A stretch of DNA of 64,000 nucleotides, from NCBI RefSeq assembly GCF_014695915.1, contig NZ_JACJPF010000035.1:106210-170209 (forward strand). Direction: 5' to 3'. Position 1 is the stretch's first letter, and each line of letters starts with the position of its first letter. The DNA comes from Trichocoleus sp. FACHB-40 (lineage in GTDB: Bacteria; Cyanobacteriota; Cyanobacteriia; Cyanobacteriales; FACHB-T130). Below, piece by piece: positions 33,382 through 43,260 of this stretch. A program made the translations under genes and the position numbers. The notes under the pieces are model-generated. The model did no database searches, was not told the DNA's origin, and was given only the letters and a program-made list of their open reading frames with translations.

Positions 33382-34851
33382 ATGGTCGATGTAGGTTTTT
33401 CTAAACAACTCACCCGTGGTTGTGCGAGTTTAATGTGGGCAACACTTACCATTTCTTACCAGTCTCTAACATACGCACAAGTACCCGGTTTTCAGCCAAA
33501 TGCACCATTAGCACAACCTAATGCCAGCCCCGTGCCAGCTGGTGCAGCTTATACATTAGGCGGAGGCGATCGCCTCCGCATTGATATCTTCGAGGTTCCT
33601 CAGTTTAGCGGCGAGTACACAGTTCTAGCAGATGGCACAATCTACCTACCCCTGATTGGCACTATACCTGTCGAAGGGCGAACCGTAGAACAGGCGGCTA
33701 ATATCATTTCCTCTAAATACTTTCGCTTCCTCAAACGTCCCATCATTACAATGAGCGTTCTGTCTCCGCGTCCCGCAAATATTCGCGTGGGGGGAGAAGT
33801 AAACCGTCCTGGAGGCTTCACAATTCCCCTGACAGCAGGAGTCGGAACCTTACCTGGGCTACAATATCCTTCTGTAACCCAGGCAATTGAGTTGGCGGAA
33901 GGAGTTACCCTAGCCGCCGATCTTCGTCGGGTTCAGGTACGCCGCAAAACAGCGTCAGGTAAAGATCAAGTCATCACTCTTAACCTTTGGGAACTGGCGC
34001 AAACTGGCGATAGACGGCAAGATTTAAATTTACGAGATGGAGACTCAATTTATGTCCCCACAGCCACCACCGTCAACCTAGCAGAAACACGCCAATTAGC
34101 CACTACTCGGTTTGCACCACCTCTAGAGAAACCCCGCACCGTTGCTGTGGTAGGCGAAGTTAACCGCCCTGGATCTTATGTCGTCATCGGCGGAAAAACA
34201 ACATTAGAACAAAGAACGCTGGGAATTCCCAGCGTGACGCGGGCTATCGATTTGGCTGGCGGCATTAAGCCATTGGCTGATGTGCGCCGCGTCCAACTAC
34301 GTCGCCTCACCAAATCTGGAACTGAACAGCTCATCGATATAAATTTGTGGCAACTATTGCAGACAGGAGATGTGAGTCAAGATGCGATTTTGCAAGATGG
34401 AGATACCATTGTTGTTCCCACTGCAACAGTAGTCAACCCCGCAGAAGTAACAGAATTAGCAACCACTAGCTTTTCTCCCAGTATTATTAAAGTTAGTGTG
34501 GTAGGAGAAGTTAAAAAACCTGGAGTCGTGGAGGTTGCACCCAATACAACCTTGAATCAAGCCTTGCTAACTGCCGGAGGATTTAACGATGCTAGAGCAG
34601 ATCGCAAGGCTGTCGATCTGATTCGTCTCAATCCTGACGGCACGGTGTCGAAAAGTAAAGTAAAAATTGATTTAGCCCAAGGAATCAATGAGCAAAATAA
34701 TCCACTGCTACGGGAAAACGACATTATTGTAGTCAGCCGTTCTGGTAGTGCTAAGACTGGTGACAGCGTGAGAACATTTTTAGAACCCATTGAGAAAGTT
34801 TTCACTTTCTTTAACATTTTTAGTCTCTTCGGAATCTTGGATAGGCAGTAA
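33382..34851 (+). CDS. Polysaccharide export protein with SLBB domains (Wza-like)
   Basis: ATG 33382 (MVDVGFSKQLTRG) is chosen over the TTG at 33376; AGTAGG lies upstream. The protein has a signal peptide (residues about 1-35) and then the polysaccharide export domain: YTLGGGDRLRIDIFEVPQFS, DGTIYLPLIGTIPVEGRTVE. Three SLBB-type units begin RVGGEVNRPGG, AVVGEVNRPGS and SVVGEVKKPG. The 489-residue length is typical of cyanobacterial Wza-like proteins, which lack an obvious lipobox here. It forms the outer-membrane/periplasmic channel for polymer export and begins the plus-strand arm. Confidence 0.93.
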   Translation: MVDVGFSKQLTRGCASLMWATLTISYQSLTYAQVPGFQPNAPLAQPNASPVPAGAAYTLGGGDRLRIDIFEVPQFSGEYTVLADGTIYLPLIGTIPVEGRTVEQAANIISSKYFRFLKRPIITMSVLSPRPANIRVGGEVNRPGGFTIPLTAGVGTLPGLQYPSVTQAIELAEGVTLAADLRRVQVRRKTASGKDQVITLNLWELAQTGDRRQDLNLRDGDSIYVPTATTVNLAETRQLATTRFAPPLEKPRTVAVVGEVNRPGSYVVIGGKTTLEQRTLGIPSVTRAIDLAGGIKPLADVRRVQLRRLTKSGTEQLIDINLWQLLQTGDVSQDAILQDGDTIVVPTATVVNPAEVTELATTSFSPSIIKVSVVGEVKKPGVVEVAPNTTLNQALLTAGGFNDARADRKAVDLIRLNPDGTVSKSKVKIDLAQGINEQNNPLLRENDIIVVSRSGSAKTGDSVRTFLEPIEKVFTFFNIFSLFGILDRQ

Positions 34852-34914
34852 TTTGGGTGTTTCGGGTGCATCTTTTTTTGGGTTTTATGTAGCTAACCTT
34901 TCTCTAAGTGTTAA

Positions 34915-37206
34915 ATGGATACCGAACACGATTCACAGGCGTTTATTAATAGGCGTAATGGCGGAGGAAACCAGCCTCAATCATTGCCGGGACAGCTCAC
35001 TGTCAAACCTGACGACGGTGATGAACAGAAATTAGATTTAGCGTGGCTGTTAGGAGTTGTGCGTCGCCGCTTGCCAATTATGGCAGGGGTAGCAATTGTA
35101 TTGACTGCCATCTCTGGAAGCACGATCGTTTTGAAGTCAAAAAGTATTGTTCCGGAGTATGAAGGCTCATTTCGGATTTTAGTTGAGCCTGTCACCGCTG
35201 AAGACAGATTGGCAAAGCAATTTTTATCCTCTCAAACAAATAATGCAGATATCCAAAAAATTGAAGTAGAAAAATCTAGTTTATTGGATTATGAGACTCA
35301 AATTAGGGTTTTGCTTAGTAGCAAATTGATGGAGCCAGTCATTAAGGATATGCAGAAAAAATATCCTGATATTAACTATAACTCCATGATTACAAAGCTA
35401 TTAATATTTAGAGTTAATTATGAGAAAGATGGGACGCAATATGGGACGAAAATTTTAGAAGTTAGTTATCGAGATAAAAATCCCGAAAAAGTAAATTTTA
35501 TATTGGATAAACTCTCTCGAAACTATCTTAGATACAGCCAACAAGAGCGCTTGTCAAGCCTAAAACAGGGACTGGATTTTATTAATCAGCAGCTCCCGCA
35601 GCTACGGGGGCAAGTTGATACACTGCAAGGACAGCTGCAAAAATTGCGACAGCAGTACAATGTGAGCGATCCGGAACAAGCAGACACTTTGCTGTTTCAG
35701 CAAGCTCTGGCTTTGGAGAAAGAGCGATTAGATACTCAAGTACAATTGGCGGAAACGCGAGCGTTTTACGCTACTCTGCAAAAACAGTTGAGAGAAGGGA
35801 ATCCTACCGGAGTTTTAGCTACAGATTCCAAGACATATGAAACCTTAATTGGAAAGCTACAGGGGCTAGAAACTGAGATTGCGTCAATGTCTCCCCAATT
35901 CCGTGAAGACAGCCCACCTATTCAGGTTTTAAGGGAAAGGCAACAAAATATACAAAATTTGTTGCGTCAACAAGCTGAAGGAATTCTGAAAAAAGTTGCT
36001 GGGCAACTTGAAGGATTGGAGAATCGCTACCAAACGATTGCTCAAACTGAAAGGCAAGTAAAGCAAAAACTTCAACAATTGCCAGATGTTTCCCGACAGT
36101 ATGGAGATTTACAGCGGAAATTAGAAGTAGCGACGCAGAATTTAAAGGAGTTTTTAGCCAAACGCGAAGCATTGAGGCTAGATGCTGCCCAGCAGGAAGT
36201 GCCTTGGGAATTGATTGAAAATCCTCAGCTACGAGTTGATGAAGAGGGCAACCTGCTATCAGTTGCTACGAAACAAACTAAAAAACAGTTAGCGATCGCA
36301 ATCGTTTTGAGTGCGCTTCTTAGCATCGGGCTGGGTTTCCTGATAGAAGCTCTCAATACAGTATTCCACACCCCTGAAGATGTAAAAGGTGAAACTAAAC
36401 TGCCGATACTTGGGGTAATTCCTTTCGCCAAAGAACTCAAAAAACCTCCCAAGAAACAAAAGGAATTTGCTTCTTTACCGGAGGTAGGTAGTTTAAATGA
36501 AAGTTTGGGCGGCCATCTTGTTAATAATGGCAATGGCAGAGCTTCCTTGAATTTTTACACCGATTCCCCATTCTTGGAAGCATTTCGCTCTCTGTATACA
36601 AATATTCGCTTAATTAGTGCCAATAGACCGATTACTTCGTTGGCAGTTAGTTCAGCTGTACCCGGAGATGGCAAGTCTACTGTGGCGATTAACCTGGCGT
36701 TGGCAGCAGCAGCAATCGGTCAACGGGTATTATTAGTAGACGCAGATTTGCGCCGTCCGAGTTTGCATAGTCGGTTGAATTTACCCAACGTGCGTGGATT
36801 AGGGGATGTTATCGCTACAGACTTGAGTATTAATGATGCCATTGGGCGATCGCCCTCAGATAAGAACCTCTTCGTGTTAACCGCAGGTCAAAATTCCTCA
36901 GACCCGATAAAGTTGCTCTCGTCAGATAAAATGCAGTATCTCATCGAGCAATTTCAAGCCCGTTTTGACTTAGTTATCTACGACTCGCCTCCCCTAGTCG
37001 GTCTTGCAGATAGCAACATTCTGGCTGCTAATACAGATGGGACTGTGCTGGTTGTGGGAATTGACAAAACAGACCGTACTATGCTGATGAAAGCACTAGA
37101 TGGATTAAAAATCTCTGGTGGCTCTGTGTTGGGTATAGTTGCCAATGGCTTGAAAGGTTATACGGCTCCCGCGTATCCTTCTTATAGCCGCACTGGAAAA
37201 AATTAA
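34915..37206 (+). CDS. Polysaccharide co-polymerase and tyrosine autokinase (Wzc-like)
   Basis: A 763-residue fusion of a Wzz domain and a BY-kinase. The first membrane helix is near residues 50-70 (RLPIMAGVAIVLTAISGST), a long coiled coil runs to about 430 and a second helix is near 458-480 (LAIAIVLSALLSIGLGFLIE). The kinase has Walker A SAVPGDGKSTVAINLA near 582, Walker A' VLLVDADLRRPSLH, and Walker B LVIYDSPPLVG. The C-terminal tail has only three Tyr (GYTAPAYPSYSRTGKN) instead of a dense cluster. It controls polymer length and export with the Wza-like protein encoded 63 bp upstream. Confidence 0.94.
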   Translation: MDTEHDSQAFINRRNGGGNQPQSLPGQLTVKPDDGDEQKLDLAWLLGVVRRRLPIMAGVAIVLTAISGSTIVLKSKSIVPEYEGSFRILVEPVTAEDRLAKQFLSSQTNNADIQKIEVEKSSLLDYETQIRVLLSSKLMEPVIKDMQKKYPDINYNSMITKLLIFRVNYEKDGTQYGTKILEVSYRDKNPEKVNFILDKLSRNYLRYSQQERLSSLKQGLDFINQQLPQLRGQVDTLQGQLQKLRQQYNVSDPEQADTLLFQQALALEKERLDTQVQLAETRAFYATLQKQLREGNPTGVLATDSKTYETLIGKLQGLETEIASMSPQFREDSPPIQVLRERQQNIQNLLRQQAEGILKKVAGQLEGLENRYQTIAQTERQVKQKLQQLPDVSRQYGDLQRKLEVATQNLKEFLAKREALRLDAAQQEVPWELIENPQLRVDEEGNLLSVATKQTKKQLAIAIVLSALLSIGLGFLIEALNTVFHTPEDVKGETKLPILGVIPFAKELKKPPKKQKEFASLPEVGSLNESLGGHLVNNGNGRASLNFYTDSPFLEAFRSLYTNIRLISANRPITSLAVSSAVPGDGKSTVAINLALAAAAIGQRVLLVDADLRRPSLHSRLNLPNVRGLGDVIATDLSINDAIGRSPSDKNLFVLTAGQNSSDPIKLLSSDKMQYLIEQFQARFDLVIYDSPPLVGLADSNILAANTDGTVLVVGIDKTDRTMLMKALDGLKISGGSVLGIVANGLKGYTAPAYPSYSRTGKN

Positions 37207-37292
37207 AAACTAAAAATTAAAAATAAAAAGGGAAATAGTTCTTTTTTTAGGTTTAATTTGGCATTTTTAATTCTTTGGTCAGAGGAGTAATG

Positions 37293-39146
37293 ATGAAGTT
37301 AAAGCTTGACTGGTCTTGTGGTAGGGCGTTACGGCAAATGACTCAAAAAACCCAGACCGGATCAAAACGTCCAGGGAAAGCAATTTCTGGAAGCTGGAAA
37401 AGAATTTTCTGGAGTGCAGCGATCGCGCTTTCTGGCGGAGCGATCGCACTCTCATCGAGTCTCGATCCGGTGTTAGCAGCCGAACGAGTGAAAATGCGCT
37501 TGGGGCCATTTCACCAGTCAGTAGCGATCAGCGACTTAGAAGAATTTGCCAAAACGGGTAAAGTTCCCCCGACGCTTAAGCACTACCAGCTTTTGCTAAC
37601 TCCCCAATTTCGGGAAACGCTCAACTCTAGCTTGCAGCTAGATCCCAAATTGGGAGACAAAGTAGTTAAAGACCTGTTGCGATCGCCAGTAGGAAAAGAG
37701 TTAATCGAGAAAATCGGCGTGGCTTTGCCCGACAGTAACATTGAAAAAATGCAAGCTGCCTTGAGTCTAGCCGTACAACAAAGCAACGGCTTAAGTGTTA
37801 TCAGCTTTTTGCAGGCATACCCAGCCGAAACGATAACCTTAGATGCTTCAAGCGCGATCGCTATTGTCCTTGAATTTAACGCCCCCTACTGGGAGAGTAA
37901 AGCTTTAAGCTTGCTCTTAGAACGGGAATTGACTGTCGCCGGGGAAAATTTCAGTCCAGCCTTTAACCCAGCAGCTTTCGGTTCTGAGAGAGTGCACAAA
38001 CAAACTCGGAGTTTTTACGACCGAAGACGCGATCGCGAAATCATCGTCGATCTCTACTGGGCAAACTCATTCTCCGCCCCAGTCTGGAAAGAACTGCCAG
38101 AGGTAATAAGGAGAGAGGCAAAAGCGGGAGATCAGGGAGACAAGAAAGATTTGTCTCCCTCACCGAAACCGCAGCAACTCAATATCCCATTGGTAGTCAT
38201 CTCTCACGGCTTTGGTGCTGACCGCTCATTTTTAGGCTACCTAGCCCGTCATCTAGCATCCCACGGTGTAACCGTCGCCGCCATCGAGCATCCTGGTAGC
38301 AATGCCAGCCGACTTTTTGCCGAGCATTTAGGCAGCAGCCCTGTAGGGTTGCCTGGACTTGATCCCTTGCTACCAGCGTCTGAGTTTATCGCCACACCTG
38401 AAGACGTTAGTTTTTTGCTAGATCGGTTAAAAAAGCTAAACCAGAAACCAGGCTCCCTACAAGGTAAGCTAAATACCGAGAAAGTCACCGCCATCGGTCA
38501 CTCCTTGGGCGGTTACACAGCTTTAGCTTTGGCAGGAGCCGAACTGAATTTAGACGAATTGCGATCCGTGTGCAAAAATCGCAACCCGCTTTTGAAATCT
38601 GGGGGAGACTGGTTGCAGTGTGCAGCTGCGGATTTACCTGAAAAGAGAGTGCAATTGCGCGATCGCCGGATAGCGGGCGCGATCGCGCTCAACCCGGTTA
38701 TCGGACAGTTGTTTGGTAAAACTGGACTTGCCCAAGTTGCCACCCCCACCTTAATCTTGACTGGGACAGATGACAATCTCACCCCAGCACTGAACCATCA
38801 ACTGCGACCTTTTAGGCAACTACCTAATCCAAAATACTTGATCACAGCCATCGGTGGCACTCACTTAAGCATTAGCGACTTTAGCCCCGGCTCCCAAGGC
38901 GAAGTTCTCACCCGAAGTACCCTGGTTAACGAAAGAACCGGCATGGTTGCTACTCCTATGCGTCAGTTGCTCCAAGGGATCGGCCTCTCGTTTGTCAAAC
39001 AACTAACTCCAGCCGCCCCAACTTACGAACCGTTTCTCTCACCCGCCTACACCCAATCTTTTTCTACCCCAAAAATGCCTCTGCGCTTCAATACGCAACT
39101 ACCAGCAAGCATTCTTTCCTGGCTTAGTTTGTCCGCACTGCCATAA
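37293..39146 (+). CDS. Alpha/beta hydrolase with DUF1400 N-terminal domain, secreted
   Basis: ATG 37293 is chosen: GAGGAG lies 5 bases before it, and the frame's earlier TTG start is weak. A hydrophobic segment with alanine-rich cleavage region (ALSSSLDPVLAAERV) near residue 60 suggests export. Residues 65-190 carry the DUF1400 domain (RLGPFHQSVAISDLEEFAKT, LRSPVGKELIEKIG). The hydrolase domain has VISHGFGADR (oxyanion turn), GHSLGGYTAL with nucleophile Ser near residue 405, and a late His in IGGTHLSISDF. Length is about 617 residues. This architecture is widespread in cyanobacteria; the substrate is unknown. It follows the Wzc gene by 86 bp in the same direction. Confidence 0.9.
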   Translation: MKLKLDWSCGRALRQMTQKTQTGSKRPGKAISGSWKRIFWSAAIALSGGAIALSSSLDPVLAAERVKMRLGPFHQSVAISDLEEFAKTGKVPPTLKHYQLLLTPQFRETLNSSLQLDPKLGDKVVKDLLRSPVGKELIEKIGVALPDSNIEKMQAALSLAVQQSNGLSVISFLQAYPAETITLDASSAIAIVLEFNAPYWESKALSLLLERELTVAGENFSPAFNPAAFGSERVHKQTRSFYDRRRDREIIVDLYWANSFSAPVWKELPEVIRREAKAGDQGDKKDLSPSPKPQQLNIPLVVISHGFGADRSFLGYLARHLASHGVTVAAIEHPGSNASRLFAEHLGSSPVGLPGLDPLLPASEFIATPEDVSFLLDRLKKLNQKPGSLQGKLNTEKVTAIGHSLGGYTALALAGAELNLDELRSVCKNRNPLLKSGGDWLQCAAADLPEKRVQLRDRRIAGAIALNPVIGQLFGKTGLAQVATPTLILTGTDDNLTPALNHQLRPFRQLPNPKYLITAIGGTHLSISDFSPGSQGEVLTRSTLVNERTGMVATPMRQLLQGIGLSFVKQLTPAAPTYEPFLSPAYTQSFSTPKMPLRFNTQLPASILSWLSLSALP

Positions 39147-39148
39147 AT

Positions 39149-39257
39149 TGGGGATTGGGGATTGGGAATAGGGATGAGGGAATTGGGGATTAGGAATTAG
39201 GGATTGGAAGGACTCTTAGCCAGTCCCTAGTCCCCAGCCCCCAATCCCCAGTCCCTT
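39149..39257. repeat. G-rich/C-rich octamer repeat tract (STRR-like), intergenic copy
   Basis: A run of GGGGATT-type units (39149-39210) is followed by a run of CCCCAAT and CCCTAGT-type units (39225-39257), so the two halves are inverted. The remaining bases to 39473 hold a candidate promoter at 39334 and more CCCCAT units just before the kinase start. The same repeat occurs inside two genes at 42603 and 50436. Confidence 0.75.
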
Positions 39258-39333
39258 GTTTTCCGTATCTACCCTCTCCTGTTTTTTACGGAAAGCAACA
39301 TAGCAAATGGTTACAATTCCCGTAGCATCACGC

Positions 39334-39363
39334 TTACATCTTCAAGAGAGTTTAGCCTATACT
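39334..39363 (+). promoter_or_regulatory. Candidate promoter of the LOV/PAS histidine kinase gene
   Basis: TTACAT (39334-39339) and TATACT (39358-39363) are separated by 18 bases, about 110 bases before the kinase ATG. The match to sigma70 consensus is fair; no other better candidate was seen in the 327-bp gap. Confidence 0.35.
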
Positions 39364-39473
39364 GCATCAAAACAGTTCGGCAAACAACACTAGCTGTCGA
39401 AGGGCGCGATCGCAATTCGGGCGGACGACCGGGAAACTACTGCCACCACCCCATTCCCCATCCCCAATGTTCT

Positions 39474-42400
39474 ATGACTCCCAGTTCAGATATTTTTCTT
39501 ACTAATCACACTCAAGATCAGCCGCCCGAACTACCTCAACAGCAAGAGCCTTTTCCAGGTGGTTCTGTAGAAACATTGCTGTATTTATTAGAGCAAGCGA
39601 TCGCATATAGCGGTACAGGTATCGTCATTAGCGATGCTACCCTACCCGACAATCCCATCATTTATTGCAACCGGGCTTTTGAAAAAATTACAGGCTACTC
39701 CCGCAACGAGATTATCGGCAGAAATTGCCGATTCTTGCAGGGAGCAGATACAGATCCCATCGCTATACAGGAAGTCAGCACCAGCATCCGTGAAGGAAAC
39801 TCTTGTCAAGTCGTCCTCAAAAATTACCGCAAAGACGGCACACCTTTTTGGAATGAGCTGAAGATTTCGCCAGTCCGCGACACTAAGGGGCGCGTAATTC
39901 ACTACATCGGAGCGCAAACCGATATCACCGAGCGCGTATTAGCTACAGAAGCTCGCACCACAGCCCAAACAGCACTCAAACAAAGTGAAAAAAAGTACCG
40001 CTATTTAGTCGAAATGTCGCAGGATCTAATCTGGTCAACCGACCAAGAAGGGCGGTTTACTTTCGTGAACTCTGCCGCCAAGCGCATTTTGGGTTACGAA
40101 CCAGAAGAAATGATTGGGCATACCTTCACCGATTTTCAGCCGCCAGAACAACAACAGCAAGGCTGGGAAGTGTATCAGCGGATTTTAGGCACCCAGTCTT
40201 ACTATCAGTATGAGACAGTACAACTGCACTCGGATGGCACGCCTGTCCATATAAGTTTTAACGCCATTGTTCTGCGCGACGAAGCTGGGTTAGTCTTCGG
40301 GACAACGGGCATCGGCAGAGACATCACCGAGAGCAAACGTGCAGAAGTTGCTCTTTTGCAAAGCCAAACATTTCTCAACTCTGTGTTAGACAATCTGCCC
40401 GTCGGAGTTTGTTGTAAGAATGCTTCCGATCTCCGTTTTGCGTTCTGCAATAAAACCTGCGAGGAACTGCTCGGCTTTTCCAGACAAGACGTGCTGGGCA
40501 AGAATGATTATGACTTATTCCCACAAGAACAAGCTGATTTCTTTACCAGCATCGATCGGGAAGTGTTGAGGAATGGCAAACTGGTAGACATTCCCGAAGA
40601 GCAGATTCAGACTGGGCATCAAGAGCTAAGAATACTGCACACCCGGAAAATACCGCTTTTAGATGCCCAAGGAACACCAGAGTATTTGCTGGCAATTACA
40701 GAAGAGATCACCGAACGCAAGCAAATTGAGATTCAATTGCGAAAAAGTGAAGAACTTTATCGCACAATAGCCAAAAATTTTCCTAATGGTGCTGTAGTTT
40801 TATTTGACAGTGACTGCCGCTACACCTTAGCTGAAGGTACAGACTTAGAAGTTGTCGGCTGCTGTAAAGACAAAGAGTTATTGGAAGGAAAAACCCTGCA
40901 CGAGACAGTCACGCCAGAAACCAGTGAACTCCTAGAGCCTTCTTTTCATGCCGCACTGGCTGGCACCGAAAATGTCTTTGAAGTGCCTTATCGCGATTCG
41001 CGCTTCTGCGGCGATAGCTTTGCTTCACGCATCTACAAAGTGCATACTCTGCCAGTGAGAAATGAAAACGGAGAGATTACCGCTGGCATGATGATGACAC
41101 AAAACATCACCGAGCGGAAGCAAGCAGAAGAGGCATTGTTGGCGCAGCTTTGCATGGAGGCGCTGCGAGCAGATGTACACCTCGCTTTGACGCAGAAGGC
41201 AACTTTGCAACAAAACCTTCAGTTGTGTGCCGAAACCATAGTTCGACACCTTGATGCAGCATTTGCTCGTATTTGGATACTCAACTCGGAGGAGGATGTA
41301 CTCCAGTTGCAAGCCAGTGCTGGAATGTACACCCATATCGACGGCCCCCATAGCCGAGTCAGAGTTGGCGAGTTTAAAATTGGTATGATTGCCCAAAAGC
41401 GCCAGCCACACCTGACCAACGCCGTCCAAGACGATCCTCGCATCAGTGATCGAAAGTGGGCGAAGCGGGAAGGAATGGTTGCTTTCGCTGGCTACCCCCT
41501 CTTGGTAGAGGAAAAGCTGGTAGGCGTGATGGCAATGTTCTTTACTCAACCGCTGTGTGAAGCGAAGCAGATGGGGCTGTTCACGGTAGCGAATGCGATC
41601 GCTTTAAATATTGAGCATAAGCGAACCACAGAAGCATTGTCCGAAACTGAGGCAAAATTACAAAAGCTAGCCGCGAATATGCCAGGAATGATTTATCGAT
41701 TCCTCCTGCGACCGGATGGCTTGATATCTTTCCCATACATGAGTCCCGGTTGCCGAGAATTGTATGAACTGGAGCCAGAAGCCGCCCAGAGCGATGTTTC
41801 CCTCGTCTACAATCTAATCCATCCCGATGACCTCCAAGAGCATAAAGACTCTGTGGCGCTATCCGCACAAACGCTCCAACCTTGGTACTGGGAAGGACGA
41901 ATGTATACAGCATCAGGAAAGCTGAAATGGATTCAAGGTGCAAGCCGTCCAGAACTGCAAGCCAATGGCGATATTATCTGGGATGGCTTGCTGATGGACA
42001 TTACTGAGCGAAAAACTGCAGAGGAAGCCTTGCGATACAAAACTACTCAGCTAGAGCAAACTTTAAAAGAGCTGCAACACACTCAACTGCAACTGGTACA
42101 GTCAGAAAAGATGTCCGGTTTGGGGCAGCTAGTTGCTGGTGTCGCTCACGAAATCAACAACCCAGTCAACTTCATCTATGGCAACCTTGTCCACACCGAG
42201 GAATATACTCAAGACTTGCTCTACCTCCTGAGTCTATATCAGCAGCACTATCCCCATCCGGTGCCAGAAATTCAGGAAGAAGCCGAAACAATTGACCTCG
42301 ATTTTCTACTCGAAGACCTCCCCAAAATGTTAACTTCGATGAAAGTGGGGGCAGAGCGCATCCGCGAAATTGTCCTATCTCTGCGGAACTTCTCTCGTCT

Positions 42401-43064
42401 GGATGAAGCCCAGATCAAGCCCGTAGACATCCATGAGGGCATCGATAGTACGCTGCTGATCTTACACAATCGTCTCAAAGCCAAGCCTGAAAGTCCCGGT
42501 ATTCAGGTGATTAAAGAATACAGCGACTTGCCCCTCATCGAGTGCTATGCAGGGCAGCTAAACCAGGTATTTATGAATATCCTTGTGAATGCAATTGATG
42601 CTTTGGAAGGGGCTGGGGGCTGGGTACTGGGTACTGGGGACAAGGGACTGGGGACAAGGGACAAGGGACTGGGGACAAGGAAATCCCCAATTCCCAATTC
42701 TCAATCTCCAATTCCAAATCCCCAATCTCCAATTCCAAATCCCCAATCCCCAATTCCCAATCCCCAATCCCTAATCCCTAATCCCCAATCCCCAGCCCCG
42801 GAGATTCGGATTTGCACCGAGGTGCTGAATGCTCAGAGTGTGGTAATAAAAATAAAAGACAATGGATCGGGAATAACTGCGAATGTGCGATCGCGGTTGT
42901 TCGATCCTTTCTTCACTACTAAAACCGTCGGCAAGGGTACTGGCTTGGGGCTATCCATTAGCTACCAAATTATCACCCAAAAGCACGGTGGTGTCTTGAA
43001 ATGTTTCTCAGAACCTGGACAAGGAGCCGAGTTTTGGGTTGAAATCCCTATTTGCCAAAATTGA
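39474..43064 (+). CDS. LOV-PAS-GAF sensor histidine kinase with a repeat insertion in the ATPase domain
   Basis: A 1196-residue cytosolic-type sensor kinase. PAS1 (about 45-155) contains [15 protein letters not shown] at residues 81-95, the LOV signature, with Cys85 as the expected flavin adduct residue, so it may sense blue light. Then come PAS2 (170-290), PAS3 (295-420), PAS4 (425-550), a GAF domain (575-720) and PAS5 (735-855). The H-box is [13 protein letters not shown] with His892; the N-box is [12 protein letters not shown] near 1035; IKDNGSGI and [18 protein letters not shown] follow. Between N-box and G1-box, residues about 1046-1108 are repeat-derived (SPIPNPQ units). No response regulator gene is adjacent. 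It follows the polysaccharide export genes. Confidence 0.93.
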   Translation: MTPSSDIFLTNHTQDQPPELPQQQEPFPGGSVETLLYLLEQAIAYSGTGIVISDATLPDNPIIYCNRAFEKITGYSRNEIIGRNCRFLQGADTDPIAIQEVSTSIREGNSCQVVLKNYRKDGTPFWNELKISPVRDTKGRVIHYIGAQTDITERVLATEARTTAQTALKQSEKKYRYLVEMSQDLIWSTDQEGRFTFVNSAAKRILGYEPEEMIGHTFTDFQPPEQQQQGWEVYQRILGTQSYYQYETVQLHSDGTPVHISFNAIVLRDEAGLVFGTTGIGRDITESKRAEVALLQSQTFLNSVLDNLPVGVCCKNASDLRFAFCNKTCEELLGFSRQDVLGKNDYDLFPQEQADFFTSIDREVLRNGKLVDIPEEQIQTGHQELRILHTRKIPLLDAQGTPEYLLAITEEITERKQIEIQLRKSEELYRTIAKNFPNGAVVLFDSDCRYTLAEGTDLEVVGCCKDKELLEGKTLHETVTPETSELLEPSFHAALAGTENVFEVPYRDSRFCGDSFASRIYKVHTLPVRNENGEITAGMMMTQNITERKQAEEALLAQLCMEALRADVHLALTQKATLQQNLQLCAETIVRHLDAAFARIWILNSEEDVLQLQASAGMYTHIDGPHSRVRVGEFKIGMIAQKRQPHLTNAVQDDPRISDRKWAKREGMVAFAGYPLLVEEKLVGVMAMFFTQPLCEAKQMGLFTVANAIALNIEHKRTTEALSETEAKLQKLAANMPGMIYRFLLRPDGLISFPYMSPGCRELYELEPEAAQSDVSLVYNLIHPDDLQEHKDSVALSAQTLQPWYWEGRMYTASGKLKWIQGASRPELQANGDIIWDGLLMDITERKTAEEALRYKTTQLEQTLKELQHTQLQLVQSEKMSGLGQLVAGVAHEINNPVNFIYGNLVHTEEYTQDLLYLLSLYQQHYPHPVPEIQEEAETIDLDFLLEDLPKMLTSMKVGAERIREIVLSLRNFSRLDEAQIKPVDIHEGIDSTLLILHNRLKAKPESPGIQVIKEYSDLPLIECYAGQLNQVFMNILVNAIDALEGAGGWVLGTGDKGLGTRDKGLGTRKSPIPNSQSPIPNPQSPIPNPQSPIPNPQSLIPNPQSPAPEIRICTEVLNAQSVVIKIKDNGSGITANVRSRLFDPFFTTKTVGKGTGLGLSISYQIITQKHGGVLKCFSEPGQGAEFWVEIPICQN
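42603..42800. repeat. G-rich/C-rich repeat inserted in frame in the histidine kinase gene
   Basis: The first half has GGGGCTGGG, GGTACTGGG and GGGACAAGGGACT units; the second half has CCCCAATC and CCAATTCC units ending in CCCCAGCCCC, so the element is a large imperfect inverted repeat. It adds about 63 codons (GTRDKGLGT, then SPIPNPQ repeated five to six times) with no stop. Confidence 0.85.
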
Positions 43065-43069
43065 AATTT

Positions 43070-43174
43070 CTCGTTTCTACTCTCTGAGTGGGAACCAGAC
43101 AAACGAACTTGATATGAGGCTCCAGCCTTAGGGTAAGCATTCCGAGCCTTTGGCTAGGAACGAGACAAACAAAG
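43070..43174. repeat. GTTCCCAG/GAGGCTC repeat, copy 4
   Basis: TTTCTCGTTTCTACTC, GAGTGGGAACC, GATATGAGGCTCCAGCC, GCATTCCGAGCC and GGCTAGGAACGAGAC occur in this order. The same order is seen in copies 1, 3 and 5. It lies between the histidine kinase and the SPFH gene. Confidence 0.65.
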
Positions 43175-43260
43175 CAAAACGTAAAGTTGCACATTGCTTT
43201 CGTTACCATTAAGGTATATAGCTACTTGGAAAGTAGCTTTTTGAGGAAAAAACAAAAGTC

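Noticed and set aside
42558..42767. Minus-strand ORFs rich in GLGIWNWRL repeats
   Set aside because: These are readings of the repeat insertion on the opposite strand.
42600..42780. CRISPR-like array (regularly spaced short repeats)
   Set aside because: Units are 7-14 bp, contiguous and in-frame with a protein, with no unique spacers and no cas genes nearby.
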